Shown one piece after another: positions 10,606-23,248 of a stretch of 50,667 nucleotides of DNA. The translations under genes and the position numbers were made by a program. This stretch comes from Perkinsus olseni (Eukaryota > Perkinsozoa > Perkinsida > Perkinsidae). The stretch lies in assembly GCA_013115135.1 (NCBI GenBank), contig JABANP010000401.1, positions 1 to 50,667 of the forward strand, written 5' to 3'. The notes under the pieces are model-generated. The model was not told where the DNA came from. It saw only the letters and a program-made list of their open reading frames with translations, and did no database searches. The number at the start of each line of letters is the position of its first letter. Positions within the stretch are counted from its first letter, which is position 1.

Positions 10606-13600
10606 ATGGTAGACTGGCTGCATACCGCGGTCCCACTGGTCCTTGTGGCAGCCGAACATCGAGAGGTACCGCCTCACTGAGCGATGCTCCAAGAGATATC
10701 TTAGCTTGATCAGGGCACCGAGCAGGCCCAGCCGGCTGACCTTGACGAGCAGCTCAACGACAGGCTCCTCAGTCGCTTCCGTGCTTCCACCGCGCCCGAC
10801 CTGGCCGACGCAGCGCTTGAGGTTGATACTCGCTCTCTGTCGAGGGAACGCCCCACTCCCCCGTAGTTCCTCCTCCGTCCACTCGTACGCCTCTGCCTGA
10901 GTCCGGAGACCTCCGCCAGGGATACCTCGAGGCTGGCTGCTTGCAGGGTGCGCCTCTCCTGCCGTCCCCTCAGAGCTGAGCTCCCGTCAGGTTCTCGCGA
11001 ATCTCTTGTCGAGCTGCGGCGACGCTCATCTCGTGACCACCGTCCCGTGAGGAAGATCATCATCCACCCTCCTCTCCGAAGGGCATCTCATAGTTACCTG
11101 GTGCCCTACTTGGTGACGCGCCTCAACTGCGGCGACCTGGATGGCGTTGCTGGAGTGCCGGAGAAGATGAGACCCCTACCAGAGCAGAAGCCACAGCAAA
11201 TGGCTCGGGCGGATGGTCGAGAGGTCTGTGAGGAAGTCAGAAAAGAAATTGCCAGACTGGTGAGTACTCGCTGTTGCATCGAGTGCGAGGCCTGCCCAGG
11301 TTATGTGCCTGCTCGGCCGAGTGTCCGGGAAGCCCACAGTCCTCGTGCAAGTCAGTCCGAGGTTGCCGCAGCTGTCGATCGATAGTCCTACTCCTATTCA
11401 GTCCATTGATGAGATTGTTAGTTTGGTGAGGGGCCTCGTGCTGGACGATTTCGGCAAGATCAAACTGATCGGGTGCGAGGCTTGCGAGGTCCTCTGCGAT
11501 GCTCATGCTCCTCTACTGGTGAGAACTCTCACTGCGTCACGTCGTCGACGCCCTCCTCAGTTGCACTTTGGCGAGTCCATGGCTCGGAGTGCCTCCTCCT
11601 GTTTAACACACAACCACATGCAGGTCCTCCCCCTCTTCCCTCGAGTACCGCTCTCGACCCTCGGCATCCTGTCTAGGTTCGGATCGCTGGTCTGAGGGCA
11701 GTGACGGCCTGCCTCAAGACCACCACCTGGAAGCACTCCTTCGACATCATCGCCCACCTCACAGCTTGGAGTGACCCCAACCAGGCATCATTGGGGATCT
11801 GTTGCTCTCCTTAAGAAGCGCTTTTCAGGTTCCTGTGAAAGCCTTTTACGAGGGCACCACTAAGGTCAACTACCTCACCATGTTGTGCTTCGATCGACAC
11901 ATAGCGGTGCGCTACGATGAATGCCGTCGGCCTCTACGCTCGGGCAGGTACGGCGATTTTTTTATCAAACCCTCGGCCACTGGCTGCTCAACTTGGAGGA
12001 CTCCATCGACATCGAGCCTCATGTGACTCCATCCGTTCTTCCTTCTGTTGCCTTGCCCTCATGTCCAGGTTATGCCGTTCTTCCTTACCGGCCTCTTCGA
12101 CGATGACTACTCCACGAGAATCCTCGTATTCGCTCTCATAGAGAAGGTCGGGGAGAAATATGAAAGTGAGAGACTCTTCTCCACGGCCGCGCTCACGAAC
12201 GCCGCCTCGCTCATCCATCTGTCACGATCCAACAGCTCCGTCGTCCTGGTCGAGATTATGCGAGGCTTTCTACAATCTTTGAACTGATATCAGCGTCTCG
12301 AGATATTCCAGAGTGTTTGATACAGAGCCACTATTGTTTGAAAAACCGAGAGGCCTCATACTTGAGAGCTCATCATCTTCTGTCAGAGATGAACGAGGTT
12401 GATCTTCGGGAGAAGCGGCAGCTAGGCTTGGATGCAGCATGGACTTACGACGGCCGGGCATCCGACGTACGGCTACTCGGGAGTACCCATGGGAGCATGA
12501 GTCTCAGATACCCTTTCTCCCTCTGGTTCATGGTGTGCATCATGAGCTCGTCTCGGCGGCTACTCTATTCGATATCAAAGACTACGACTGGCCCCTCATG
12601 GCGGAGCTGGTCACCAGTGATAGAGTTGCAGAGATCGCCAAGACTGTCGCTGCTGGAAAGGTGCGCTCAGCTGGTGTAGAGCCTCTTTTATACCATTCTA
12701 ATTTTGATAAGCGTTCTGTGAGTGGCAGGCAGGTGGTCTTGTCGAGTATTCGTCGGTCGTGCCGTATGCTTCCCTGCTTAGCTGCTCTGAAAGGCGGCAA
12801 CACCTTCTGCCCTGCGCAGCATAGAATTGCCGCTGAGCACTCCGCAGTGTCCCAGTTTCATCTGCTATCGTTCCAACGTCGAGGCTCTTCCCTGTGTTCA
12901 GCCGGTGCCGAGGCCCCGACTTGGTGCGAGGTGCTGGGTTAGGACCTCAGCCAGAAGATTCATTCTGGCCACGCTCAATCAAGTGACTGACTTCAAGGAA
13001 TGTACGCGGTCTAGAGTACGCGCTCCCTCGGCTGAATATCCGACCGGCTGTGCTTGGGTCGTTCAGGCTCGTCGCTGATGTGTTGCTGTGTCCTCGACAG
13101 GTAACGCATTGAACGCCGCAAGGCTCTTGGCTGTGCTGGTTGGCTTCGTGGAGGAAGGTAGGTGGCGTCCCAACTGTAACGAGATGTATACCCGGAGACT
13201 CCGAGTCGGAGTGGAATAATATACCCTACCCGGGGATCGAACCTGGAATCTCCACCTTAGGAGGGTGGCGCCTTATCCATTGGGCCAGCAGGGCGATGAA
13301 AAATCGTTTATACCTTCAAGGTACTGATGGCCCATTCTTCAGGAGCAACCGAGTGGCTGAAGCAGATCATCACTGCTGCTCAGAGGGTTTACCTCGGCCG
13401 CTCAGGCGATGATGAAACTCGGACGGAGACCAATGATGTGTGAGTGCTACCACGGGCTGCGCTGAGCAACTAGCCGAACCATCTGATCAGATTCGATCTT
13501 GTCATTACAATGATCGGCCGTTACCTAGACCCGCAGGCCTGGTGGGGTCTCTTGTAAGCCTTCTATTAATTCTACCTACCATTACTCCCGCCCTCGTTCT

Positions 13601-16211
13601 GTCGACGCAGGTCGAGCGACTTGTCCTCCGAATCGCTCCTCGAGGACGAGTGGCGTATAACGTCCGTGAAGATACTGGGCCTGCTCCTCAAAGGGGCGTT
13701 GGAAGTGTATGACCAACATTGCTTGCCGGAGGTGAAGCTCGATCGATCGATTTCCGTTCCCTCAGTGGGCGATGGCAGCTCGCCGTGTTGTCACTAGCTT
13801 CTTTCAGGCCCCATCAGAGTCGAGGTGCCACTCCCTCTACGGGCCCATCATCAGCAGCCTCTATGCGTCAGATCTTCTAGTTTTGAGGGGTAGGATTCGT
13901 CCTTTGGCCATTTCAGCTTCGTGAGCTCACGAGCCCTCGGCAGCGTAGTTGAGCTCAACAGAGAGATTCTGTAATCATCGATAGGGTGGAGTGCCGTCAA
14001 TCAGTTACAGCATCGCGAGAAGCATTCCAGTCCGTGCTGGTCACGCTCTCTTCGGCGAGCGACTTCGATCATTTCGGACCCCAACGGAAGAAAGTGATGA
14101 CGGAAGCGGCAGACACTCAGCACACGTTCCCCTATCTCAGTTCATAGCGTGCGAGCTGCTGCTCCAAATGCCCCGGGATGGACGAATCCCCTCAGTGGTT
14201 GACTTGGTGGCTGCTGACGCCGATCCACTGCGAGCCGCCAACCTTGTTAAGAAGGTGAGTCATGATAGCCAACCCGGTCGCGATAGATGCGCCACCCTAG
14301 ATCATCGACGCTGGCCAGCGTGCTCCGGAGCAGACAGAGTGGTTGCTTAGAGATGTGCATAGCGAGGAGATCGACGCAGTGGTGGAAATGATGATCCTCG
14401 AGGAGGCATTCCGTGAGCCGGCTTTTGCCTACAACTTCCCCGACTACTGCATCAGGTGGCATCTCCGTTGTACTCGTCTTACGCTCGGTCGTTTCCAACC
14501 GTGCTTCCATTGAAATAGTCCACCGTCATTTGGAGGTGAGCACGCTACGCTATCCGGCGCACAGTAGGAAGACCTCAGGCGATGGTGTCGGCGACCTCTA
14601 CAGCCTCTGTATCAGCTCGGCAAGTAGCAGTGGCAGTTCTGACCAGGGACATCGCTCTCGAGGTCTGCTCCGAGGAGGGGCCTCCTCACGCCGCCTTCTA
14701 TAAGGTCGTCATAGCCCGACTGGTTCTCACCGACCGTGCTGTGCCCAGGCCCTCATAGGGAGTGCCGACACTAGACCGAGGCAGCTGTTGGAGCTCCTCG
14801 CAGCTGCCTACTCGCTCGGGACTGCCGTCGCGTCTACTGCAAGAATCGACACCGCCCTCCTCGGGTCCCTCATCACTGCGGTGGCCGACCATACTCTGGA
14901 CAAACGGGTAACCTTCACACTGACCGGTGGTTTCGATCATTATTCGATTCCGCGGTAGTTACGCGACATCTGGGAACAGGAGACTCGGATAGCGGACCCG
15001 TCCTTCAGACAACTCAAGTGAGCCGACACAGATTGGGTTGAAGTTCCTCCGCGTCGATCCTCTCAGAGTTATACGAGAAGCCTCCAGCAGAGTTGTCGAG
15101 CTAGTACGTCTACAAGCGGTCCTGGCCGTGGCCATGGTTGTGAGGGCACAACCCACGGAGAATAGGGATGACCTCGTCGGCCCTCTCCTGGAGGTGATGA
15201 CATCAAGCATCGATGCCGAACAATGGCAGTGGAGGTCATCCTTCAGGTTCTGGAATGCCCGGCGGAGCAGCACGGCAAGATAGCTAAGCCGCCATCGCCA
15301 GGGATGTTGATCTACGTCGCGCATACGGTAAACTGATGCCCTCCGGGATGGACGACGTTTCTCGACGCGTCATCAGGTCATGCGGCTCCTCGCTGCATCA
15401 TCTCCCGTCGAACTGATGCCCGAAGAATTGTAGGTCAGGGAGCTCCTCCGTGAACAAGACGCACACTCCCGGCTGCCAGGTGCAGTGACGCCCCGAGGCT
15501 GTGCTCGGTCGGCTTCGGCCAGCCTGTGTCGATGATCCGACTGGCGGGTAGGGAAGAGCTTGCCGAGAGGATCATCAAAGCGTGTGTCGATGTACTCCCC
15601 ACCGAAGCTTAGCCATCGCGTGCTACCGTCCTCGTTCATAGACTATTTGCTCGACACTTAATTTGTCATTCCCGGTCGACCCGGGCCATCCAGAGACCCC
15701 AGTACCACCCGATGTGGTGATTGTGGACCTGACTCCAGCAAGGGTGGAGGTAGAGCGTCGCCGCGGTGCGCAGGTGCCGGGGATCTGGCATGGTGAGTCG
15801 ATGGCCAGCTCGCTAAGCTGCTGAGTACAAACCCTTAGCTCATGATCTCGCGCCCCTCGTGTCTCGTCCCGCCTGGGAATTCTTCTATGCCCAGTACGGA
15901 ACGGAAGCGCGGAAAAAGATGGCGGGTAAAACTCTGGAACGAGGACGCTTCTGAGCACGATGGTCGACTCAGATAACTGCAGGCCTCCGTATGAGACCGG
16001 ACTGAGATGGAATGCGGCTTTGGCTGTTGGACAGCTTCTCGACAGCGTGGTGAAAGAGCATCCTTCGGCTGCGACCAGGTCAGTACAGGAATTGAACTCA
16101 AACTTTGCTGGATCCACGAGTCGTGATAGTAGGTATGGCACTGTGCTGGAAAAGCAAGGCTTGATGGCTAGAGTTGCCCTCCTGCGGGAAGTACAGCGAA
16201 GGGTAAGGTGA
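10606..16211 (+). CDS. DNAAF5: Dynein axonemal assembly factor 5 (HEATR2)-like HEAT-repeat protein
   Basis: Cytoplasmic factor for pre-assembly of axonemal dynein arms. In-frame exons: 10606-10665, 10705-10821, 10867-10947, 10991-11046, 11094-11259, 11300-11350, 11402-11518, 11561-11623, 11677-11784, 11829-11906, 11948-12022, 12069-about 12170, then 13101-13157, 13343-13439, 13491-13553 and 13611 onward. Diagnostic segments match DNAAF5 in order: YLVPYLVTRLN, GLVLDDFGKIKLIGCEACEV, HNHMQVRIAGLRAV, HIAVRRFFYQTLGHWLLNL, MPFFLTGLFDDDYSTRILVF. Introns are 39-57 nt, except 13158-13342, which holds an antisense tRNA. Intron 11785-11828 is GC-AG. From 13.7 kb on, HEAT-like exons continue (LLEDEWRITSVKILGLLL; REASSRVVELVRLQAVLAV; GLRWNAALAVGQLLDSVV), but I could not splice them fully. 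They are the C-terminal half or a second HEAT gene. The start at 10606 is the first workable ATG, not proven. Confidence 0.8.
13222..13294 (-). tRNA. tRNA-Arg (anticodon CCT), antisense inside a DNAAF5 intron
   Basis: The minus strand folds as a 73-nt cloverleaf including the discriminator base. The acceptor stem GCCCTGC pairs with GTAGGGT using G-U pairs, and the anticodon stem is CCACC/GGTGG with loop CTCCTAA (anticodon CCT). The T loop is TTCGATC. The T stem has one A-C mismatch that the second copy lacks. No run of four T lies just downstream, so Pol III termination is unclear. It may be a slightly decayed duplicate. Confidence 0.85.
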
Positions 16212-19200
16212 CGAGACAATTAAGTGATGTCATGGAATATGTATTGTTCTACTGGTCACGTTCTCGCGAGTGCTGTTGAGCAAGTGCGAGGAAAGATAAC
16301 ATTGATACGATTCTCCAGCAAAACTACTGAGGGGTCGAATGACGGTGTGGGCATCTCAGTAAAAAGCGTCAGCTTTCATTCGTGGAATTTGGTGCATGAG
16401 GATACCTGCGCTCGTCATCCGCATGACATTTGGTTCAACTAGTTGACTAGGGCAACGACATTCGCTCGGTCCTTGGCTGGAGGCGGCTTTTGCCTAGCTG
16501 GTAGGCTTTATTCCATGAGGCAGAATACACATGTTCGATACCTCCCTTTAAGGGGAGAGCGTTCGCGGTGCAGCACTTCGGGACTGCGTAACCATAATTC
16601 ACGCATCCAGTTTTACTCGATTTCACGTTAGCTGGACGGGACGCCGAAGCACCCGAGTGGTACCGACTCAAAATGTCATTGACATCGTGTCAACTCTTCG
16701 CCTGACTCCGGACGCCTTCTATGTACAGTGGGACATTCTCGAATCGGGGATTTTAACCTGACGCAAGAAGGCTTACGGCTCCTCGGTGCCAGTGAGCACT
16801 CCCACTGCGTACCCATGTGAATCACATGATGTGATGATGTTCCTCGGTCACGTGACCTCTTCCGAGTACACGTCTCGGCTGGCGCCTCACTGCTGGGCGG
16901 TGATCACCACGGGATGCTTCGAGGATGATAGGGTCGAAGCTGAAGTAGCTGTACATCCTAAATTCCAGAGTACAAGGATTATCTGCGAGACAAAATACAT
17001 CACGCTGCATCTTCAAGAGATGCGATGTGTACTCATTCGCTCAGCGGTCATCAACCGGCGGTTTGGAGGTTATCCAGCAGAACGCCTCTGAGATGAGGTT
17101 CGTTCCTTCATCTTTTAATAATCAAGAAGGCACTATTCACGTTTTCCTGCAGCATTTCCTCCACCATGTCCGACGCACATTTTCCCTTATCTGTTCACCT
17201 GTTCCGCGGAGTTCGATGTTGTCTCTAAACTGCTGCACATCACTAAATCTATTACTGCTTTAGACGCCGCCAGGCTCGTTCCCCGAATACGCGCTGTCTT
17301 CTTGTATCCTGCACCGTGTAACTTACACGATTGATCAGCAGCGGCTGCATCCAGCAGCATCGGCTGGACAGAAGCGAGGTCACTTTGCGAATTTGAAAGG
17401 GCAGTATTTCCTTTCGTGAACAGAGGTGCTTCTCTTGCGAGCTGCTTCTCCGTCTGAATTGGAGCACGGTTAATAAATCGAATGTATTTACATGAATTGC
17501 GAGTTGTTTCTACAATAATCCCGAGGTAGATGGAGTATGGAGTCACCTTAGACCCGTGCATCGAGCTGTATATTTGTTGTACTCAGATAACCCACTTCCG
17601 TTCCCAACCGTAAACTCTCTCCAGAAAGGTAAATAAGATTCGCCTGAAGGTCGATTAGTAATCGTGTTTCACTTAGCCTGTCAATCCTTTGTGAAGTACT
17701 GAGTTACGATGACAGTTGATTATCTGCTGAGTGGTCAGGCACCCTGGCCATCAGCCACCCAACAGTTAAGGACTTTATCATGATGATAATACCATACGAT
17801 ATTATCGCACAGATGATATTATCATTGATAATAGAATCTACAGGAAACGCTCAAAATTATGAATATCAGGTATTCTCAATGACTTCCCCTCCAGGAAGAG
17901 CCCTCCTTCTACCTGTATGATTCTAGCAGCAAGGACGGACATGCGATAGAGGAGGGATGTATCTTAATTTGAGATTTTTAAAGTTTTCTACTGGAAAATA
18001 GAATAGATGTAAGATGATAGACATCTGAGACATCATCATCTCTGATAGATGATATTTCTAATAGAAATAGAAAATTTCTAGGTTCCTTGGCGCTTGGATG
18101 GCCCTGCCTTTGTTGATTAGGTGACCTAATTTAGGTCCTCTATGACACCAGCTTGATCGGCTGCAGCTCTCAGCCCATAATTCATCCTTTGCTCTGCTTC
18201 TTTAATGAGGGCAACAGAGAGCATCTCATACAGCTCGCATGTGCCACATACTATGCGGAACAGGTATGGGCTCCATACCTCCGTACTATGGAGCAGGAAC
18301 TTATTCTGCCATCATGAAGCCGAAACACATGTATTAGTGACGCCTGTGATTCACAGGCATTGCAGGCTGTCAAACGCAGGTCAGGTTCTGGTCGGATAGT
18401 AGCCTATAAGGGCGTATGCCTTGCCGAGCCTCGATCTGTTATCCTTCATGTTTTTCGACGAGTGAAAGTAGCAGCGCCCTGATGTCAGAGTTCTCATGCG
18501 TTAGTTACCTCCGAGATACAGTCCATGCACATTGCTCACCGTTTCTGACTCTCGGTAGATAATCTTCACATGCGCATATCGCCCCCTGGTGGGCCTCATG
18601 GAGACACAAGTTGACGACATCGCTCAGGTGTCGTGTATAATCGACTTGAACTTCATTGCCGGTTGTTTTCACCTCTCAAAACTTTGACCTCCGACCCAAT
18701 CACTCCATGATCCGCAGTGCGTATCTGACTATGACAGGTGAACCATCATAGATGAGGCCGTTCGATCTACCGGTATTCGATGAGAGAACGCGCCAAGACT
18801 AGGAACTAGCTAGTAGGTAACCTCAGCTCGCAGATTCAGCGCTCCCTATGCGGGTCTCGAGCCGAGGACCGCTCCCTCTACCGGTGGCAAGACGCCCGAA
18901 TGGATTAATTCCTTCCCATTGTAGAGGCTCACGTCCTGTAACAGGACTCCTGTTCGACAGTAAATGTGCCGGCAATCCTGACACAATGCTTATTCGAATC
19001 ACTGCCGTTCGAATTATTCGAGCTTGTATCTTCGGTTTTGTAGTCTGAGAGAGATCAGTGGCCGATTCATGTTCGATCGAGATGGCGTCGAGAAATTATA
19101 CGATTATGCGGAAATTGGATGTGAAGTGCGACATCATGTTACATTGCACTTACTCCTTTCCAATTGCCAATATGCATCCCCGGCAAATCACCCGATTCGA

Positions 19201-20769
19201 AGATGTTGACATGAAGGGTACAAAGACGACGCTGGAGTTCAAGCATAGAGAAAAGTGTAGCCCTCGGACAATCTATGACAGACACGAAGACAGTCAACTT
19301 CATCCCAGATTGAGTCTGGACATACTATCTCCATTCGATTGGATCTCCTTCCAGGCGCGGGGGGATCTATACACCCGGCTCGGTGTCCGCCCCGGTCATC
19401 GATTCCGGTCGAGGCTTCGGTTCGGTTGTGGCCTCGGGCCCAGCTCTAGTTACTGACTCGACGTGGAGAGACGCCGCAACGGACGTCTCAGACGAGAGTT
19501 GCAAGGAGTCGATATCGGTCTCAAAAGGTTGATCAAGGGGGCTAGGCGGTGGAAGTAGAATTTTGGATTTCAAGTGTGGCCTTAGAGGCTAAGCCTCATG
19601 ATATCATGACGGATGGTGGTAGAGAGACTAGAGACATAAAGTTATCTGCATGCAAATTTTCAAACCTCACACCGAATGATCTTACGAGTCATAGTATCAT
19701 TCGGTGTGAGGCTCATAGGCTATGACGTGATCAATGTGGTGAAAGCGTCCTCCCACAATCATTGTAGTCGATTATAATCTTCCAATAGGGATACTATGAG
19801 TCTAACTTGGACTATTCAAGTTGTCATGGTAACCTTCTGTTCACCCAGAAAGCTATACCATGGGATGCCGCAATATTGACGCTGAGCGCTTCAATCTGCA
19901 GATTTTGCATATTCTGAAGGTGGGGTATAATCAACTCCTACGAGAAAACGCCACGGCGAGATACATGGATCCTCTTCGTCTAGGTTAAATCTTTCTCGGT
20001 AGTGTGTAACGGTCCTCATAGGCTCTGTGAGGACTCTGTGACACAGAGGCCCCTCAGATCTTCAAACTCACAGAGACCGAACAGTCTTCCCCCAGGGTAC
20101 AGCTTGCTCATGCTCAGAGTATGACGTCGTCAGCCTGAACGTGGGTCGCCGTACAATGTTGTGCGCAGGGCACTATGCCCTACGCAATCCGTGCTTCCTG
20201 AGGAGCCGAAGTGGCGTATTGCTCTTTTCATATCCCAAAACGCTTTGTTTCAAGGCATGCGCGCATTGCCATGCTACTAGCGGATGTACTTTTGTTCGAG
20301 GGATTTACTCTTCATCTTGCTTCCCCCATACGTTCCTCGTGCTTGGCCTATCCCCCATGCGCTGTGGCGAGCTTGGAATAGCAAGATCTGCTTGGGATTG
20401 CAGCGCTTTCCTGGTTTAATAGCTACTGTTTGGATTAGCCGTGTCATACGACTTTCCGCATTGGTACCAGTAGAATAGGGCCACACCAACAAGATAAAGC
20501 AGCTCACCTCCGCACGCCACTGACGTGTCGAGCTGAATGGTGTCGTATTAGCCCCGCCGTCAGATGGAGGCCCGTTAATTATGACAACTGGGCCAGTGCA
20601 ACTGACCATTGACCATCACCACAACACAACACAGTATTCTCAACAGTCACAGTCTATAACTCTTCGAAGGCTACCATTTGCTATGACAAAATTCTCTCAA
20701 ATGCCGTACCTCCGTAACATCGTCGGTAATGTAGAAATATGTTCTTTCAAGGAAGTGATAACTCGTATC
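16212..20769. other. Long intergenic stretch, no supportable gene
   Basis: About 4.5 kb in which the open frames are short and show no conserved motif. It turns AT-rich near 17.75-18.1 kb, with inverted ATGATAAT/ATTATCAT words at 17782-17825. A 16-bp perfect hairpin sits at 19665-19711. A Pro/Ser/Thr/Glu-rich minus-strand frame at 19367-19573 could be an isolated exon, but nothing links it to a gene. Confidence 0.5.
19665..19711. repeat. Perfect 16-bp inverted repeat, 15-nt loop
   Basis: The left arm cctcacaccgaatgat (19665-19680) is exactly complementary to the right arm atcattcggtgtgagg (19696-19711). It could be a short MITE-like remnant or a structured RNA/DNA element; no T-run follows. 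Confidence 0.8.
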
Positions 20770-22026
20770 TCACATGAGGTACAGGTGGCATCGTATCAAA
20801 CATTTATCTCCTGTTATGCCGTGCCCGATGTAGTGGAAACTCCAGCGGTCGAATATTATTGGGGAAGAGTCTGGTAGGGACTTCCCACAACCACGAATCG
20901 TGGCTGCCTTCGTGAGACCGTCGCTACAGCGTAGGACGTAGTGATCACCTTCGTGAACCAGGAAATGGTCCACCCCTGGCATATGCCTGACGAGGGAGCC
21001 TTGGATCCCTCGAGACTCCACAGCTTCATCTATCCTCGTGGTGAACAGCCTTGGATTACTCGCTCTGATCACGCTGATCCTAGCTGAGTGCCACTTCGAG
21101 TTGGATTTGTAATGAATGTCAACAGCTTCGGAGGAACCGGGCACCCGAGCAAAACCAATGAACGAGAAACTTCCGTCGTTGTTCTGCTTGGGTATTGTAT
21201 AGACTGGGCGAGCTTCTTCTTTCGGAACAAACTGTACTGAGTAAACATTTATTCCGACGGTTTCCTTCTCGCGGTAGTACCGATATTGGCGGTATGAGAA
21301 TTTTTCCATTCCAACATAGAGCGAACCACCGCTGAAAATCACACCGATCAGCGTAGACTCGGATAGTGGCAATTGACCAATCACGAGAGGCTCTTCCGTC
21401 TTCCCACCATCCATGTCGTGCTGCAGCAGCGAACCTCCATTCCCGTACAATACATACAGCTTGCGAAAGTTAGCGTCGAAGTAACAGGCCCAAGCTTTCT
21501 CTCCGCTAGCATCAGTACACAGAGTCGCCATCGTGGTTGTAGAAGTTTCAGAAACCCTGTATAGCATGATTTTCGACGCGACCTTCTGAACGCCATACAC
21601 GGTGTCGTTGTCGGTGAACATGAAGTCTACCGAAAAAGACAACTTGGTGAGTATCTCTTCACGGGGGCAATCCAAGCTCAGCTCAGGCTTCCTACAATAC
21701 CCCATTATGTCACCCATGAGGTCATGCATCGGCTCCCGGGCGTGATGGCCATCCCACAGCTTCTCGATGGCCATGCAGCGGAGAGCCTCGAAATGATGAG
21801 GGAGCTGGAAGACCATTACACGATACTGCCGAACACTGACCTGACATGGGTTGAAGCCCCTCGAAGAGGGAAACTCCGCGCAACGCCGCCGAGGGACAGA
21901 CCTCTTGTCTCAAAACTTTTGAGTCAAAAGGCAGTCAAGTTGACAGTGCAATACAACTGCAAGCCCGCAATCCCTTGCTGCCATCAAGATGACTACGATG
22001 AACTTTCCGTATTGTAGGATGACCAT
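20770..22026 (-). CDS. Orphan 391-aa protein with hydrophobic N-terminus
   Basis: Not recognised. Exon 1 (22026-21917) starts MVILQYGKFIVVILMAARDC, a hydrophobic stretch that could be a signal peptide or anchor. Removing the 81-nt GT-AG intron 21836-21916 keeps the frame into a 1066-nt exon 2; the total is 392 codons with the stop. The body alternates short hydrophobic and polar strands with recurring phrases (KLYVLYGNGGSLLQHDMDGG; STLIGVIFSGGSLYVGMEKF), which suggests a beta-propeller-like fold. That fold is inference. No catalytic motif is visible. A 47-bp tandem duplication lies just upstream at 22057-22150. A downstream-only start at the internal Met (21816) is possible if the first exon is wrong. 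Confidence 0.6.
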
Positions 22027-22056
22027 CAATGTCAATGCGGGGAAGTTGCCGATGAA

Positions 22057-22150
22057 CGACCCGATGAAAAGCGTGCAATGAACACGACGGGCTGTGTGGG
22101 CGTCGACCCGATGAAAAGCGTGCAATGAACACGACGGGCTGTGTGGGCGT
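22057..22150. repeat. Two-copy 47-bp tandem repeat
   Basis: Units 22057-22103 and 22104-22150 are identical through cgacccgatgaaaagcgtgc and the rest of the unit. The array starts about 30 nt upstream of the minus-strand orphan gene's start codon, so it lies in its presumed leader or promoter. Confidence 0.9.
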
Positions 22151-23248
22151 CACAGCCTGGCGTCACATTTCATCGCCTGACAGCGGACATTAAGTATGGG
22201 GCTCTTTTGGAGTACGTGGTGCGGGGAATATTACCATTGGGTTAATGGTGATATTTCCCGTTAATGGCATTAACGCGGGCTGGACTGCATGTCATTGAAG
22301 TGAAGCGTTAACTTGTCATCTTTTTCCTCCTCAATAGCACCCGTTGGAGCTTAATGTATAATACACAGTGTATTCTATTACTCACTTCTACTCACAACTC
22401 CTCTGTTACTAATATACCTTGCTGAGGCTTATCTTCGACTCACACTAGCTTGTGTACGGGTAGTGGAAATGGGACACCCCAGGACCGGTCACATGCATAT
22501 TTCCCGGACGCTCTCCGTGCGTGCGCAGGTACCAACCTAGTGCATCAGGTGACACGAAATTCAACATGCAGGTAAGATTGTGCTAATCCGTGATTGCGTG
22601 AGAGCTTCGCGTCTCGAAACCGCTATGGTCGCGAAATTCTTGAAGACTACGAATACCCTACCCGGGGATCGAACCCGGAATCTCCACCTTAGGAGGGTGG
22701 CGCCTTATCCATTGGGCCAGCAGGGCGATGGAAACTTCGTTCTAGAATATGCCACGTCTACTCGGCGTAGAAGGGTTGCAAATATATTAGGACCCGAGCT
22801 TGACGGCTGAAGATTGGCATCTGCGGCCCTCGACGAGTTCGCGAGAATTCAGACCAACATCAGGGTGACTCAGCTTGCACAGACTCGACGCGCCACTCCT
22901 CAAATGGTCTCCATAAGACTCACAGCAGCGTGCAATGGCAGAGGCCTAGTGACCAAGCCCTGGCCTCTACCTACTAGTCGGTGTCACTTCCTATTGTTTG
23001 ACGTCCTGCGCGCTACTGAGTCCGCAACAGACTGGCATCAACTATCAATTATAATGGTAGTGCCATGATGGTAGATCGGAACCCCCAGTTCCATAAGTGG
23101 CTCGGGGAACAGTTCTCCATGAAAGTTGTCAATTATTTTTAGCTTCTTCAGTCGGCCTAGGTAGAACAGGTTGATTGTAACGGAAATCTCCGGTTGACTT
23201 GTAACACAACAATGATATTGTGGAGCAGTATATGTACGAATGAAAACA
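22151..23248. other. Intergenic stretch holding one tRNA
   Basis: Apart from tRNA-Arg copy 2 at 22654-22726, no gene could be supported. A small perfect inverted word (ccattgggttaatgg; atatttcccgttaatggcatt) near 22.24-22.27 kb is the only local structure noticed. Confidence 0.4.
22654..22726 (-). tRNA. tRNA-Arg (anticodon CCT), second copy
   Basis: Identical to the copy at 13222-13294 except in the T stem, where this copy has the fully paired CCGGG/CCCGG. The flanks are unrelated to copy 1. No run of four T follows closely on the minus strand. This is the better-folded of the two copies. Confidence 0.9.

Noticed and set aside
12439..12942. Independent gene on the plus strand
   Set aside because: Its start (RRPGIRRTATREY) matches the place of the RPxLGxR motif in DNAAF5, so it is part of that gene, although the exact exon edge or a one-base frame change here was not resolved.
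17187..17561. 124-codon minus-strand frame in the gene desert
   Set aside because: No motif, low-quality composition and no neighbouring exon; treated as chance.
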